Source of the DNA: Deltaproteobacteria bacterium
GTDB lineage: Bacteria > Myxococcota_A > UBA796 > UBA2385
Direction of reading: 5' to 3'
Length of the DNA stretch: 12,720 bases
Assembly (NCBI GenBank): GCA_016845285.1
Contig: JAERSX010000278.1
Coordinates: 1 to 12,720 of the forward strand
Below the pieces are notes generated by a model, which ran no database searches, had not been told where the DNA came from, and worked only from the letters and a program-made list of their open reading frames with translations. Positions within the stretch are counted from its first letter, which is position 1, and the number at the start of each line of letters is the position of its first letter. Shown in pieces: positions 7,129-12,720 of the stretch. The translations under genes and the position numbers were made by a program.

Positions 7129-8662
7129 TGGTTGCCGGAGGCTTGGAGCTGATGTCGTAGCAGACTCGGTTCACGCCGCGAACCTCGTTGATGATGCGGG
7201 TGGAGATGCGCTCGAGGAGCGGCCATGGCAGCCGAACGATGCGCGCGGTCATGCCATCGGTGGAGTGTACGGCACGCAGGACCGCCGCCTGCTCATAGGT
7301 GCGCGCATCTCCCATGACTCCCACGCTCTGCACAGGCAAGAGAACCGCGAAGCTCTGCCAGATGTCCCGGTAGAGACCAGCTGACCGGATCTCCTCGTCG
7401 ACCACTGCATCGACCTCCTGGAGCAGTGCAACCCTCGCGCGCGTGACCTCGCCGAGGATGCGGACCGCAAGCCCAGGGCCCGGGAAGGGCTGACGATAGA
7501 CACGGTCGGCGTGGAGGCCCAGCTCGAGACCGAGGAGGCGCACCTCGTCCTTGAAGAGCTCACGGAGGGGCTCGATCAGGGACATCCGCATGCGCTCGGG
7601 CAGTCCGCCCACGTTGTGGTGGCTCTTGATGGTCGCCGACGGTCCACGGAAGGACACCGACTCGATGACGTCTGGGTAAAGGGTGCCCTGCGCCAGCCAC
7701 GAGATCTCGCCCACACGATCCTTCAGCTCAGCGGCCTCCTCTTCGAAGACCTCGATGAACACGCGACCGATGACCTTACGCTTGCGCTCCGGATCCTCGA
7801 CTCCCGCCAGTGCATCCAGGAAACGATCGCGGGCGTCGACCACCCGCAGGTCCAGCTCTGAGAACTCTTCGGCAACTTGTTTGCGCTCGCCCTTGCGCAG
7901 CACACCGTTGTCCACGAACACGCAGTGGAGCTGGGGCCCGATGGCGCGATGCAGCAGCGCTGCTGTCACCGCAGAGTCCACTCCCCCCGACATGGCGCAG
8001 AGCACGTGCCCCTCTCCGACCATCTCCCGCACCCGCGCGACCTGCTCGTCGACGAAGGAGCCCATGGTCCAGTCTCCCCGAGCGCCACACATGCCGGTGA
8101 GGAAGTTGCGCACGAGGGTCACGCCCTCAGGTGTGTGTGTCACCTCGGGGTGGAACTGGAGCGCAACGCGGCGTCCATCGGCACTGGCCATGGCCGCGAC
8201 GGGACAGTTCCGGCTCGACGCGAGCACGCGCCAACCAGGGGGAGGCTCCTCGACGTGGTCGCCGTGGCTCATCCAGACCTCGGTGCGAGGTGACACACCC
8301 GCAAAGAGGCCGTCATCATCGAGCACATCGACATCGGCACGACCGTACTCCCGAGCTTCGGCGCGGGCCACCTGACCGCCATCTGCCCGAGCCAGCATCT
8401 GCATGCCGTAGCAGATGCCCAGCACGGGAAGATCCAGGGCCAGCCAACCGTCGTCGAAGGGCGGCGCATCGTCGTCGTAGACCGAGGCCGGGCCGCCGGA
8501 CAGCACGAGGCCGATGGTGCCCGCCGGGACTGCCGATGGCGGCGACTCGTTGCACGGCCGGATCTCGCAGTACACACCCTGCTCGCGGATACGTCGCGCG
8601 ATGAGTTGAGTGTACTGGGACCCGAAGTCCAGGATGAGGATGCTCTGGTGGCCTTGCTGCAC
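7115..8662 (-). CDS. guaA: GMP synthase (glutamine-hydrolysing)
   Basis: Converts XMP to GMP using ATP and the amide nitrogen of glutamine; last step of de novo guanine nucleotide synthesis, cytoplasmic. 515 aa, normal length. The glutamine amidotransferase domain (residues 7-190) has LDFGSQYTQLIARRIRE, LSGGPASV, the nucleophile in GICYGMQ (Cys84) and the His171/Glu173 pair in LQFHPEV. The ATP pyrophosphatase domain has the PP-loop MSGGVDS (224-230). The dimerisation domain has QPFPGPGLAVRILGEVT and ends in the family-typical PPATIEWE. All key residues are present. The start is GTG at 8662 with a strong GGAGG 5 bases upstream. guaB is not adjacent. The gene is divergent from a purine-type deaminase gene, and a membrane protein gene overlaps its 3' end. 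Confidence 0.98.
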   Translation of the reverse strand: MQQGHQSILILDFGSQYTQLIARRIREQGVYCEIRPCNESPPSAVPAGTIGLVLSGGPASVYDDDAPPFDDGWLALDLPVLGICYGMQMLARADGGQVARAEAREYGRADVDVLDDDGLFAGVSPRTEVWMSHGDHVEEPPPGWRVLASSRNCPVAAMASADGRRVALQFHPEVTHTPEGVTLVRNFLTGMCGARGDWTMGSFVDEQVARVREMVGEGHVLCAMSGGVDSAVTAALLHRAIGPQLHCVFVDNGVLRKGERKQVAEEFSELDLRVVDARDRFLDALAGVEDPERKRKVIGRVFIEVFEEEAAELKDRVGEISWLAQGTLYPDVIESVSFRGPSATIKSHHNVGGLPERMRMSLIEPLRELFKDEVRLLGLELGLHADRVYRQPFPGPGLAVRILGEVTRARVALLQEVDAVVDEEIRSAGLYRDIWQSFAVLLPVQSVGVMGDARTYEQAAVLRAVHSTDGMTARIVRLPWPLLERISTRIINEVRGVNRVCYDISSKPPATIEWE

Positions 8663-8667
8663 GGGTC

Positions 8668-8672
8668 CCTCC
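8668..8672 (-). promoter_or_regulatory. Shine-Dalgarno site of guaA
   Basis: GGAGG on the minus strand, 5 bases before the GTG at 8662. It decides the GTG start, since the next in-frame start candidates would remove the conserved LDFGSQ segment. Confidence 0.7.
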
Positions 8673-8747
8673 GGGCGGGCCGCCTAACCCGACCCGGTGC
8701 TCGCCAGGGCCTCGAACCCTTCATCCACGGCAGGATAGGTGCGCGCC
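8673..8747. promoter_or_regulatory. Divergent control region between guaA and the purine-type deaminase gene
   Basis: 75 bases that must contain the start signals for both divergent units unless promoters lie inside the coding regions. A GC-only palindrome GGCGG-G-CCGCC sits at 8674-8684, next to the guaA ribosome binding site. On the plus strand AGGT at 8737-8740, 7 bases before the ATG at 8748, is the likely ribosome binding site. I see no convincing -35/-10 pair and no room for a guanine riboswitch of recognisable form. Confidence 0.35.
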
Positions 8748-10055
8748 ATGACCACCATCCTCAAGGGCGCACTGCTGATCCCCTGTGACGGCACCGCACA
8801 GACCGTGGACGGAGAGCTCTGGCTCGAGGGCGACCGCATTCTGGGGATCCAGCCGGTCGGGACCCCACCACCGCCAGGCGCCCGCATCGTCGACTGCACT
8901 GGACGCTGGGTCCTTCCCGGCTTCGTTCAGACCCACGTCCACGTGGTCCAGAGTCTCTTCCGCGGCCTGGCAGACGACCTCCAGCTCCTCGACTGGCTGC
9001 GGCAGCGTATCTGGCCCCTGGAACGAGCCCACGACGAAGAGAGCGTCTACTGGTCTGCACGGCTCGGCTTCACCGAGATGCTGTTGGGCGGCACGACCTC
9101 CATGCTCGACATGGCCACGGTGCACCACACCGACGCCGTCTTCCAGGCAGCCGAGGAGGTCGGGGTGCGGGCGGCCATCGGCAAGGCGATGATGGACCGC
9201 GACAACGACGCAGGACTCGGAGAGCCCACTGAGGTCGGCCTCCAGAGCTGCGCCGACCTGATCACCCGCTGGCACGGCAAGGGCCGCCTGCGGGTCGCGG
9301 TCTCCCCACGCTTCGTGCCCTCCTGCTCGGAGCGCCTGATGCGCGAGGCCGCCACCCTCGCTCGCCGACATGGCTGCTTGTTGCACACCCACTCTTCCGA
9401 GAACGTGCACGAGGTTGATCTGGTGCACGAGCTCACCGGGCGCCGCAACGTGGACTTCCTTGCCGATGTCGGGTTCTCGGGTGCCGACACCGTGTTGGCG
9501 CACTGCATCCACCTCGACGAGAGCGAGGTGGACTCCCTCGCCCGCACCGACACCACCGTGGCCCATTGCCCCAGCTCCAACCTCAAGCTGGCCAGTGGGA
9601 TCGCTCCCATCCCTCGCCTCCTCGAAGCGGGGGTGCGGTGCACCCTGGGTGCTGACGGCGCGCCCTGCAACAACCGACTCGACATGCTCACGGAGATGCG
9701 GCTGGCCGCGCTCATCCAAAAACCAGTCCATGGCGCAGAGGCCATGCCCGCCACCACGGTGCTCGACATGGCGACGCGTCAGGGTGCGACGGCCCTCGGC
9801 CTCGACGCGGGTGTGTTGGCTCCAGGCCGTCTCGCAGATCTGGTGGTGGTCGACCCACGCGCCCTGCCAGCTTGGGGTGGCGGCCACCCGGCTGGTGCCC
9901 TCGTCTACGCGCTGGGTGCAGGAGCTGTCGAGCAGGTATGGATCGGGGGCCAGCCTGTCGTCGAGTCAGGCCGTATCGCCGCCTGGCCGCTGCACGAGAC
10001 CATCGCTGGCGCCGAAGCCGCCCTCGCTCGTGTACGCCGCCGTGCGGGGCTCTGA
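8748..10055 (+). CDS. Amidohydrolase-superfamily deaminase, S-adenosylhomocysteine/5'-methylthioadenosine/5'-deoxyadenosine deaminase-like
   Basis: Hydrolytic deamination of a purine nucleoside or related base, probably cytoplasmic and Zn-dependent. 435 aa from ATG 8748, preferred over an in-frame GTG at 8739 because AGGT at 8737 gives proper spacing to the ATG. Superfamily metal and catalytic residues are present: QTHVH (His63, His65), LLHTHSSE (His215 ligand, Glu218), LAHCIHLD (His252) and GADGAPCNN (Asp303). The segment PGFVQTHVHVVQSLFRGLADDLQLLDWLR fits the MtaD/DadD branch; HCPSSNLKLASG and the LAPGRLADLVVVD end are typical of the wider chlorohydrolase/deaminase group. The adjacent XdhC gene makes a guanine or 8-oxoguanine deaminase possible, but the HxH context looks more like adenosine-type enzymes, so no symbol is given. 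The stop TGA at 10053-10055 abuts the XdhC GTG. Confidence 0.9.
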   Translation: MTTILKGALLIPCDGTAQTVDGELWLEGDRILGIQPVGTPPPPGARIVDCTGRWVLPGFVQTHVHVVQSLFRGLADDLQLLDWLRQRIWPLERAHDEESVYWSARLGFTEMLLGGTTSMLDMATVHHTDAVFQAAEEVGVRAAIGKAMMDRDNDAGLGEPTEVGLQSCADLITRWHGKGRLRVAVSPRFVPSCSERLMREAATLARRHGCLLHTHSSENVHEVDLVHELTGRRNVDFLADVGFSGADTVLAHCIHLDESEVDSLARTDTTVAHCPSSNLKLASGIAPIPRLLEAGVRCTLGADGAPCNNRLDMLTEMRLAALIQKPVHGAEAMPATTVLDMATRQGATALGLDAGVLAPGRLADLVVVDPRALPAWGGGHPAGALVYALGAGAVEQVWIGGQPVVESGRIAAWPLHETIAGAEAALARVRRRAGL

Positions 10056-10955
10056 GTGGCCACGAGACGGCCCTTCTGGGATCTGGTGGCGGAGGCAGCA
10101 CTCGCGCCTTCAGGCGCGGCCTTGGTCACCGTGGTGGGCATCGACGGCTCAGCTCCGCGGGAGGCTGGCGCCCGAATGCTTGTCTACGCCGACGGACGCA
10201 TCGTCGGGACCGTTGGCGGTGGACATTTCGAGCACAAGCTCATCGCCGAGGCACGTGGCGCCATCGCGGCCCGGCGGCCTCGACGCTTCCAGGTCCACCT
10301 CACCCGCGACCTGGGCATGTGCTGTGGAGGAGCCATGGACGCCTTCATCGAACCCTTGCTGGCTGCCCCTCAGTTGGTCATCCACGGCGGCGGCCACGTC
10401 GGCCAAGCCTTGGCCCGACTCGCCATCGATCTCGAGTTCGAGGTCACCGTGGTGGACGCCCGCGAGGACTACAGCGATCCAGCACGCTTTCCCGGAGGCG
10501 TGCACTGTCTGGAAGGAGAGCCCGAGCGGTTGCTGCCGCAGCTCCCTCTGGGTCCCGATTGCTACCACCTGATCGTGACACACGACCACCAGCTCGACCA
10601 GCGCATCCTGGCGCTGCTGATCGACCAGGATCTCGCGTGGCTCGGCCTCATCGGCTCACGAGCCAAGATCGCGCGCTTCTTCCTTCGGTTGCGGGCCGCA
10701 GGCGTCGATCCGGCCCTGTTCCGTAGGGTGAGTGGACCCGTCGGCCTCGACCTGGGCGCGGAGACACCCGCAGAGATCGCTGTGTCCATTGCCGCTGAGC
10801 TGGTGCGCGTGCGTCGGGGCTCCACCCGCGTTCCCCACTCGCTCTCCGAGCTTCCGCTCCAAGCTCGAGGTGGCGACGGACGGGCCACTCCGCCAAAGCT
10901 GGAGTGTGTCGACACGGCGGAGAGCGACACGTCCCTCCAGCGTTCGAGTTCCTGA
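10056..10955 (+). CDS. xdhC: XdhC/CoxI-family molybdenum enzyme maturation factor
   Basis: XdhC proteins bind molybdenum cofactor, protect it during sulfuration and deliver it to xanthine dehydrogenase or related hydroxylases in the cytoplasm. 299 aa. The N-terminal domain has GSAPREAGARML (31-42), GTVGGGHFEH (51-60) and DLGMCCGG (85-92), with the paired cysteines 89-90 that are conserved in the family. The C-terminal Rossmann domain has VIHGGGHVGQALA (108-120), VVDARED, the THDH motif (175-178), LIGSRAKIARF (198-208) and the family end GLDLGAETPAEIAVSIAAE. About 45 further residues (255-299), polar and low-complexity, extend beyond the usual end. GTG start, zero bases after the deaminase stop, so translation is probably coupled. 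No xdhA/xdhB subunit gene lies in the window. It ends one base from the convergent regulator gene. Confidence 0.9.
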   Translation: MATRRPFWDLVAEAALAPSGAALVTVVGIDGSAPREAGARMLVYADGRIVGTVGGGHFEHKLIAEARGAIAARRPRRFQVHLTRDLGMCCGGAMDAFIEPLLAAPQLVIHGGGHVGQALARLAIDLEFEVTVVDAREDYSDPARFPGGVHCLEGEPERLLPQLPLGPDCYHLIVTHDHQLDQRILALLIDQDLAWLGLIGSRAKIARFFLRLRAAGVDPALFRRVSGPVGLDLGAETPAEIAVSIAAELVRVRRGSTRVPHSLSELPLQARGGDGRATPPKLECVDTAESDTSLQRSSS

Positions 10956-10956
10956 G

Positions 10957-11562
10957 CTACCGGTTCAACAGGGCCATGACCTCGGCCGCGAGGCGATGGA
11001 GATCCGTCGCCTTGGTGAGGCCCACCTCCACGAGGCCCTCCTCCACCAGGGCACGGATCTCGCCGCTATAGACCGCGACCAGGGCGACCACACCGCCCCC
11101 CGGAGCGAGCTGGGAGCGCATGGCCGCGAGGGCACTCCAGGGGTCCAGGTCAGGCATGCCAGGGTCGATGACGACCACCGCAGGGTGATGGGCACCCACC
11201 ATCAGACCAGCCTCGAAGGCATCGTGGGCCACTTCCACCCGTGTCAGGCCCCGTCCTTCCAGCATCTGCTTGAGCACCAGGGCCAGATCCTCACCAGCAT
11301 CGACCACGAGCACGAGATCGCCGGTCGGCGGTTCCTTGAAGACCTCACCGAGGCTGTGCGACATCTGCCGCGACTCGGCAAAGGCGACGAGATCAGCCGC
11401 CGCGACACGCCGATGCCCTCCAGGTGTTCGATGGGCGGGGAGCGCTCCCCCATCGATCCACTTCACCACGGTGGGTGCCGAGACCCCCACTTGCGAAGCC
11501 ACCTGAGCGGTCGTCAAAAAGCGAAGGCCGCCCATAGGGCGGCCCGAGGTCGACTTCGCCAC
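10957..11562 (-). CDS. Regulator with N-terminal excisionase/MerR-type helix-turn-helix and C-terminal receiver-like domain
   Basis: 201 aa. Residues 14-65 form a BldC/excisionase-type winged helix (FLTTAQVASQVGVSAPTVVK, then GALPAHRTPGGHRRV, with the usual wing). Residues 82-200 have a receiver fold: VLVVDAGEDL (Asp88), VVVIDPGMPD (Asp133, the expected phosphoacceptor) and GLTKATD (Lys184). The second acidic residue expected next to Asp88 is Ala89, and the Thr/Ser expected after the fourth strand is absent (VVALVAVYSG), so phosphorylation control may be weak or lost. The domain order is the reverse of common response regulators. The start is GTG at 11562, 6 bases from the stop of the FHA gene; an in-frame ATG at 11535 (codon 10) sits inside a perfect hairpin and is an alternative start that keeps both domains. 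No histidine kinase is nearby. Likely a transcription regulator co-transcribed with the FHA gene. Confidence 0.85.
   Translation of the reverse strand: MAKSTSGRPMGGLRFLTTAQVASQVGVSAPTVVKWIDGGALPAHRTPGGHRRVAAADLVAFAESRQMSHSLGEVFKEPPTGDLVLVVDAGEDLALVLKQMLEGRGLTRVEVAHDAFEAGLMVGAHHPAVVVIDPGMPDLDPWSALAAMRSQLAPGGGVVALVAVYSGEIRALVEEGLVEVGLTKATDLHRLAAEVMALLNR
11526..11544. repeat. Perfect 8-bp inverted repeat with 3-base loop near the start of the regulator gene
   Basis: GGCCGCCC-ATA-GGGCGGCC. It covers codons 7 to 12 of the regulator as read from GTG 11562, and its loop holds most of the in-frame ATG at 11535. In the FHA-regulator transcript it would form a very stable GC hairpin about 25 bases after the FHA stop. 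There is no T tract, so it is not a standard intrinsic terminator. Confidence 0.5.
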
Positions 11563-11568
11563 CGTCGA

Positions 11569-12711
11569 CTACATGATGCGGAAGCGGAAGAAGGTCTCGC
11601 CGATGATGACCTCTTCGCCGCCGAACAGGCGACGCTCTGTGATCAGCTCACCGTTGACGAGGGTCCCGTTCGAAGACTTGTTGTCCTCGATGTAGTAGTG
11701 CGCGGTCTTCTGGTAGATCTTGCAGTGGAAGCGAGACACCTTCGAGTCGTTCTTGATCTGGATGTCGTTGTCGCGGCCACGACCGATGGTGAGCGCTTCC
11801 TCGGTGAGGGGGTAGATCTGCTCTTCGGCGGTACCCTCCTGGTAGAGCAGCAGCGCCCGGCGCTCCTCGTTGGAGGCGCTGGCCGCGTCGGGCTCGGCAC
11901 CCTCGAGGTCGATTCCGATCTCATCGGCCGAGGCGCCCACGTCGTCGCTGTCGTCCACCAGGTTGAGCTCGACGGCCGCTGCACCCTCGGGGATGCCGTC
12001 GTCGTCGCTGTCGAAGCCGAAGTCGACACCCGCACTGGGGCCGTCTTCCCCGTCGTCTTCGGCGCCACCGATGGCGATGGCCTCTCCCGCTTCTTCGACT
12101 TCGATCGCAGCCGCAGCCGGCGCATCGTCGAAGACCGCAGAGACGTCTTCGCTCATGCCACCCAGGTGGACGTGCTCGTCGTCGTCGGGGCTCGGCGGTG
12201 CAGTGAGGTCGTCGCCCTCGCTCACCGCGTCTTCATCCGACTCGGCATTCTTGGTGCCGTCTGCCTGCCCGGCACTGGCGGCCACCTCGACCCAGCCGTT
12301 GAGGGCGGTATCGAGAATCTCTCGCTGAGCTGCGAGCTCTTCGAGTCGACCGTTGGCAGCCTCGAGAGTCTCGCGCAGCTCTTTGCTCTGCTCGGCGAAC
12401 TCGTCATCGGTGAGTTCACCGATCATCTGCCGAAGCTCGAGCTCCTGCATGGTCTCTTCCGAGAGAGTCTTGCCGTCGTTTATCTCAACGGTCTCAGCGT
12501 CGATGGCGGCGATATTTTCCTCAAGCTGGGGAACCAGCGGGAGGACCTCGTCGGCTACCGCGGAGGCCTTGATCTCGTGATCGAGGATGACCTTCTCGAT
12601 GACCGCCTTGGAGAACTTCTCGGCCTGCTTGTTGGCGCGCTCGATGTATTCACGGTGCGTCTTGTAAGTGCCGACGAGGTTGTCGAAGTTGGTGAGCAGC
12701 TCTTCACTCAT
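11569..12711 (-). CDS. Coiled-coil protein with acidic linker and C-terminal FHA domain
   Basis: 380 aa, no signal peptide or membrane helix, so cytoplasmic. Residues 1-145 are mostly charged helix with coiled-coil character (ERANKQAEKFSKAVIEKV; LRETLEAANGRLEELAAQRE). Residues 150-280 are a long, highly acidic, low-complexity linker containing DSDDDGIPE (234-242), which looks like a DxDxDG calcium-binding loop. Residues 285-380 are an FHA domain with the phosphothreonine-binding set: IGRGRDND (Gly310, Arg311), KVSRFHCKI (Ser326, Arg327, His329) and SSNGTLVNG (Asn348). FHA domains bind phosphothreonine peptides, usually made by Ser/Thr kinases; none is in the window. ATG start at 12711; the frame remains open to the window edge, so a longer form cannot be excluded. 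The receiver-type regulator follows after 6 bases, implying one transcript. Confidence 0.88.
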   Translation of the reverse strand: MSEELLTNFDNLVGTYKTHREYIERANKQAEKFSKAVIEKVILDHEIKASAVADEVLPLVPQLEENIAAIDAETVEINDGKTLSEETMQELELRQMIGELTDDEFAEQSKELRETLEAANGRLEELAAQREILDTALNGWVEVAASAGQADGTKNAESDEDAVSEGDDLTAPPSPDDDEHVHLGGMSEDVSAVFDDAPAAAAIEVEEAGEAIAIGGAEDDGEDGPSAGVDFGFDSDDDGIPEGAAAVELNLVDDSDDVGASADEIGIDLEGAEPDAASASNEERRALLLYQEGTAEEQIYPLTEEALTIGRGRDNDIQIKNDSKVSRFHCKIYQKTAHYYIEDNKSSNGTLVNGELITERRLFGGEEVIIGETFFRFRIM

Positions 12712-12720
12712 GTTGCTGCC

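Noticed and set aside
8705..8722. GGGTTCGAG on the minus strand, resembling a tRNA T-loop
   Set aside because: The flanking bases do not pair into a T stem, and no D arm, anticodon arm or acceptor stem can be drawn around it.
8721..9887. 388-codon open frame on the minus strand
   Set aside because: Fully antisense to the amidohydrolase, whose metal-binding motifs are intact; a GC-driven shadow.

Overview
The window is high-GC DNA, densely packed with 12 protein-coding genes and no RNA genes, mobile elements or CRISPR arrays that I can see. No stretch over 300 bases lacks a gene; the largest gap is 167 bases. The organism is Gram-negative: a class A penicillin-binding protein of the MrcB type and two small Sec-exported envelope proteins lie together. 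The high GC, the frequent GTG starts (6 of 12 genes, plus one apparent TTG), the FHA, receiver and TPR proteins and the many lineage-specific membrane proteins suggest a myxobacterium-like or other former deltaproteobacterial lineage. That placement is inference; nothing here is a phylogenetic marker I can score.

Layout. (1) Positions 1-3047, minus strand: an envelope cluster. It is read as a 214-aa exported protein, a 208-aa exported barrel-like protein overlapping it by an ATGA, and then a bifunctional peptidoglycan synthase (mrcB-like) that runs off the left edge. (2) Positions 3215-5660, plus strand: a 4'-phosphopantetheinyl transferase, a tail-anchored protein that loosely resembles an ECF sigma factor, and a TPR protein whose C-terminal domain looks like a minimal metallopeptidase with a broken HExxH motif. 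(3) Positions 5689-8662, minus strand: guaA (GMP synthase) followed by an overlapping polytopic membrane protein with a C-terminal carbohydrate-binding-like beta domain. (4) Positions 8748-10955, plus strand, divergent from guaA: an adenosine-type amidohydrolase (deaminase) directly abutting an XdhC-family molybdenum-enzyme maturation factor. (5) Positions 10957-12711, minus strand: a coiled-coil/FHA protein followed 6 bases later by a regulator that fuses an excisionase/MerR-type helix-turn-helix to a receiver-like domain.

How they may work together. The central part has a purine theme: GMP synthesis in one direction, purine deamination and xanthine dehydrogenase maturation in the other, although no xdhAB genes are present. 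The right end looks like a signalling pair (phosphothreonine reader plus DNA-binding receiver) without its kinase. The left end is envelope and peptidoglycan assembly. I did not find a defence system or an unmistakably new multi-gene system. The best candidates for something little described are the tail-anchored sigma-like protein with its TPR/pseudo-metallopeptidase neighbour, the seven-helix membrane protein with a CBM-like tail, and the helix-turn-helix/degenerate-receiver regulator with its FHA partner.
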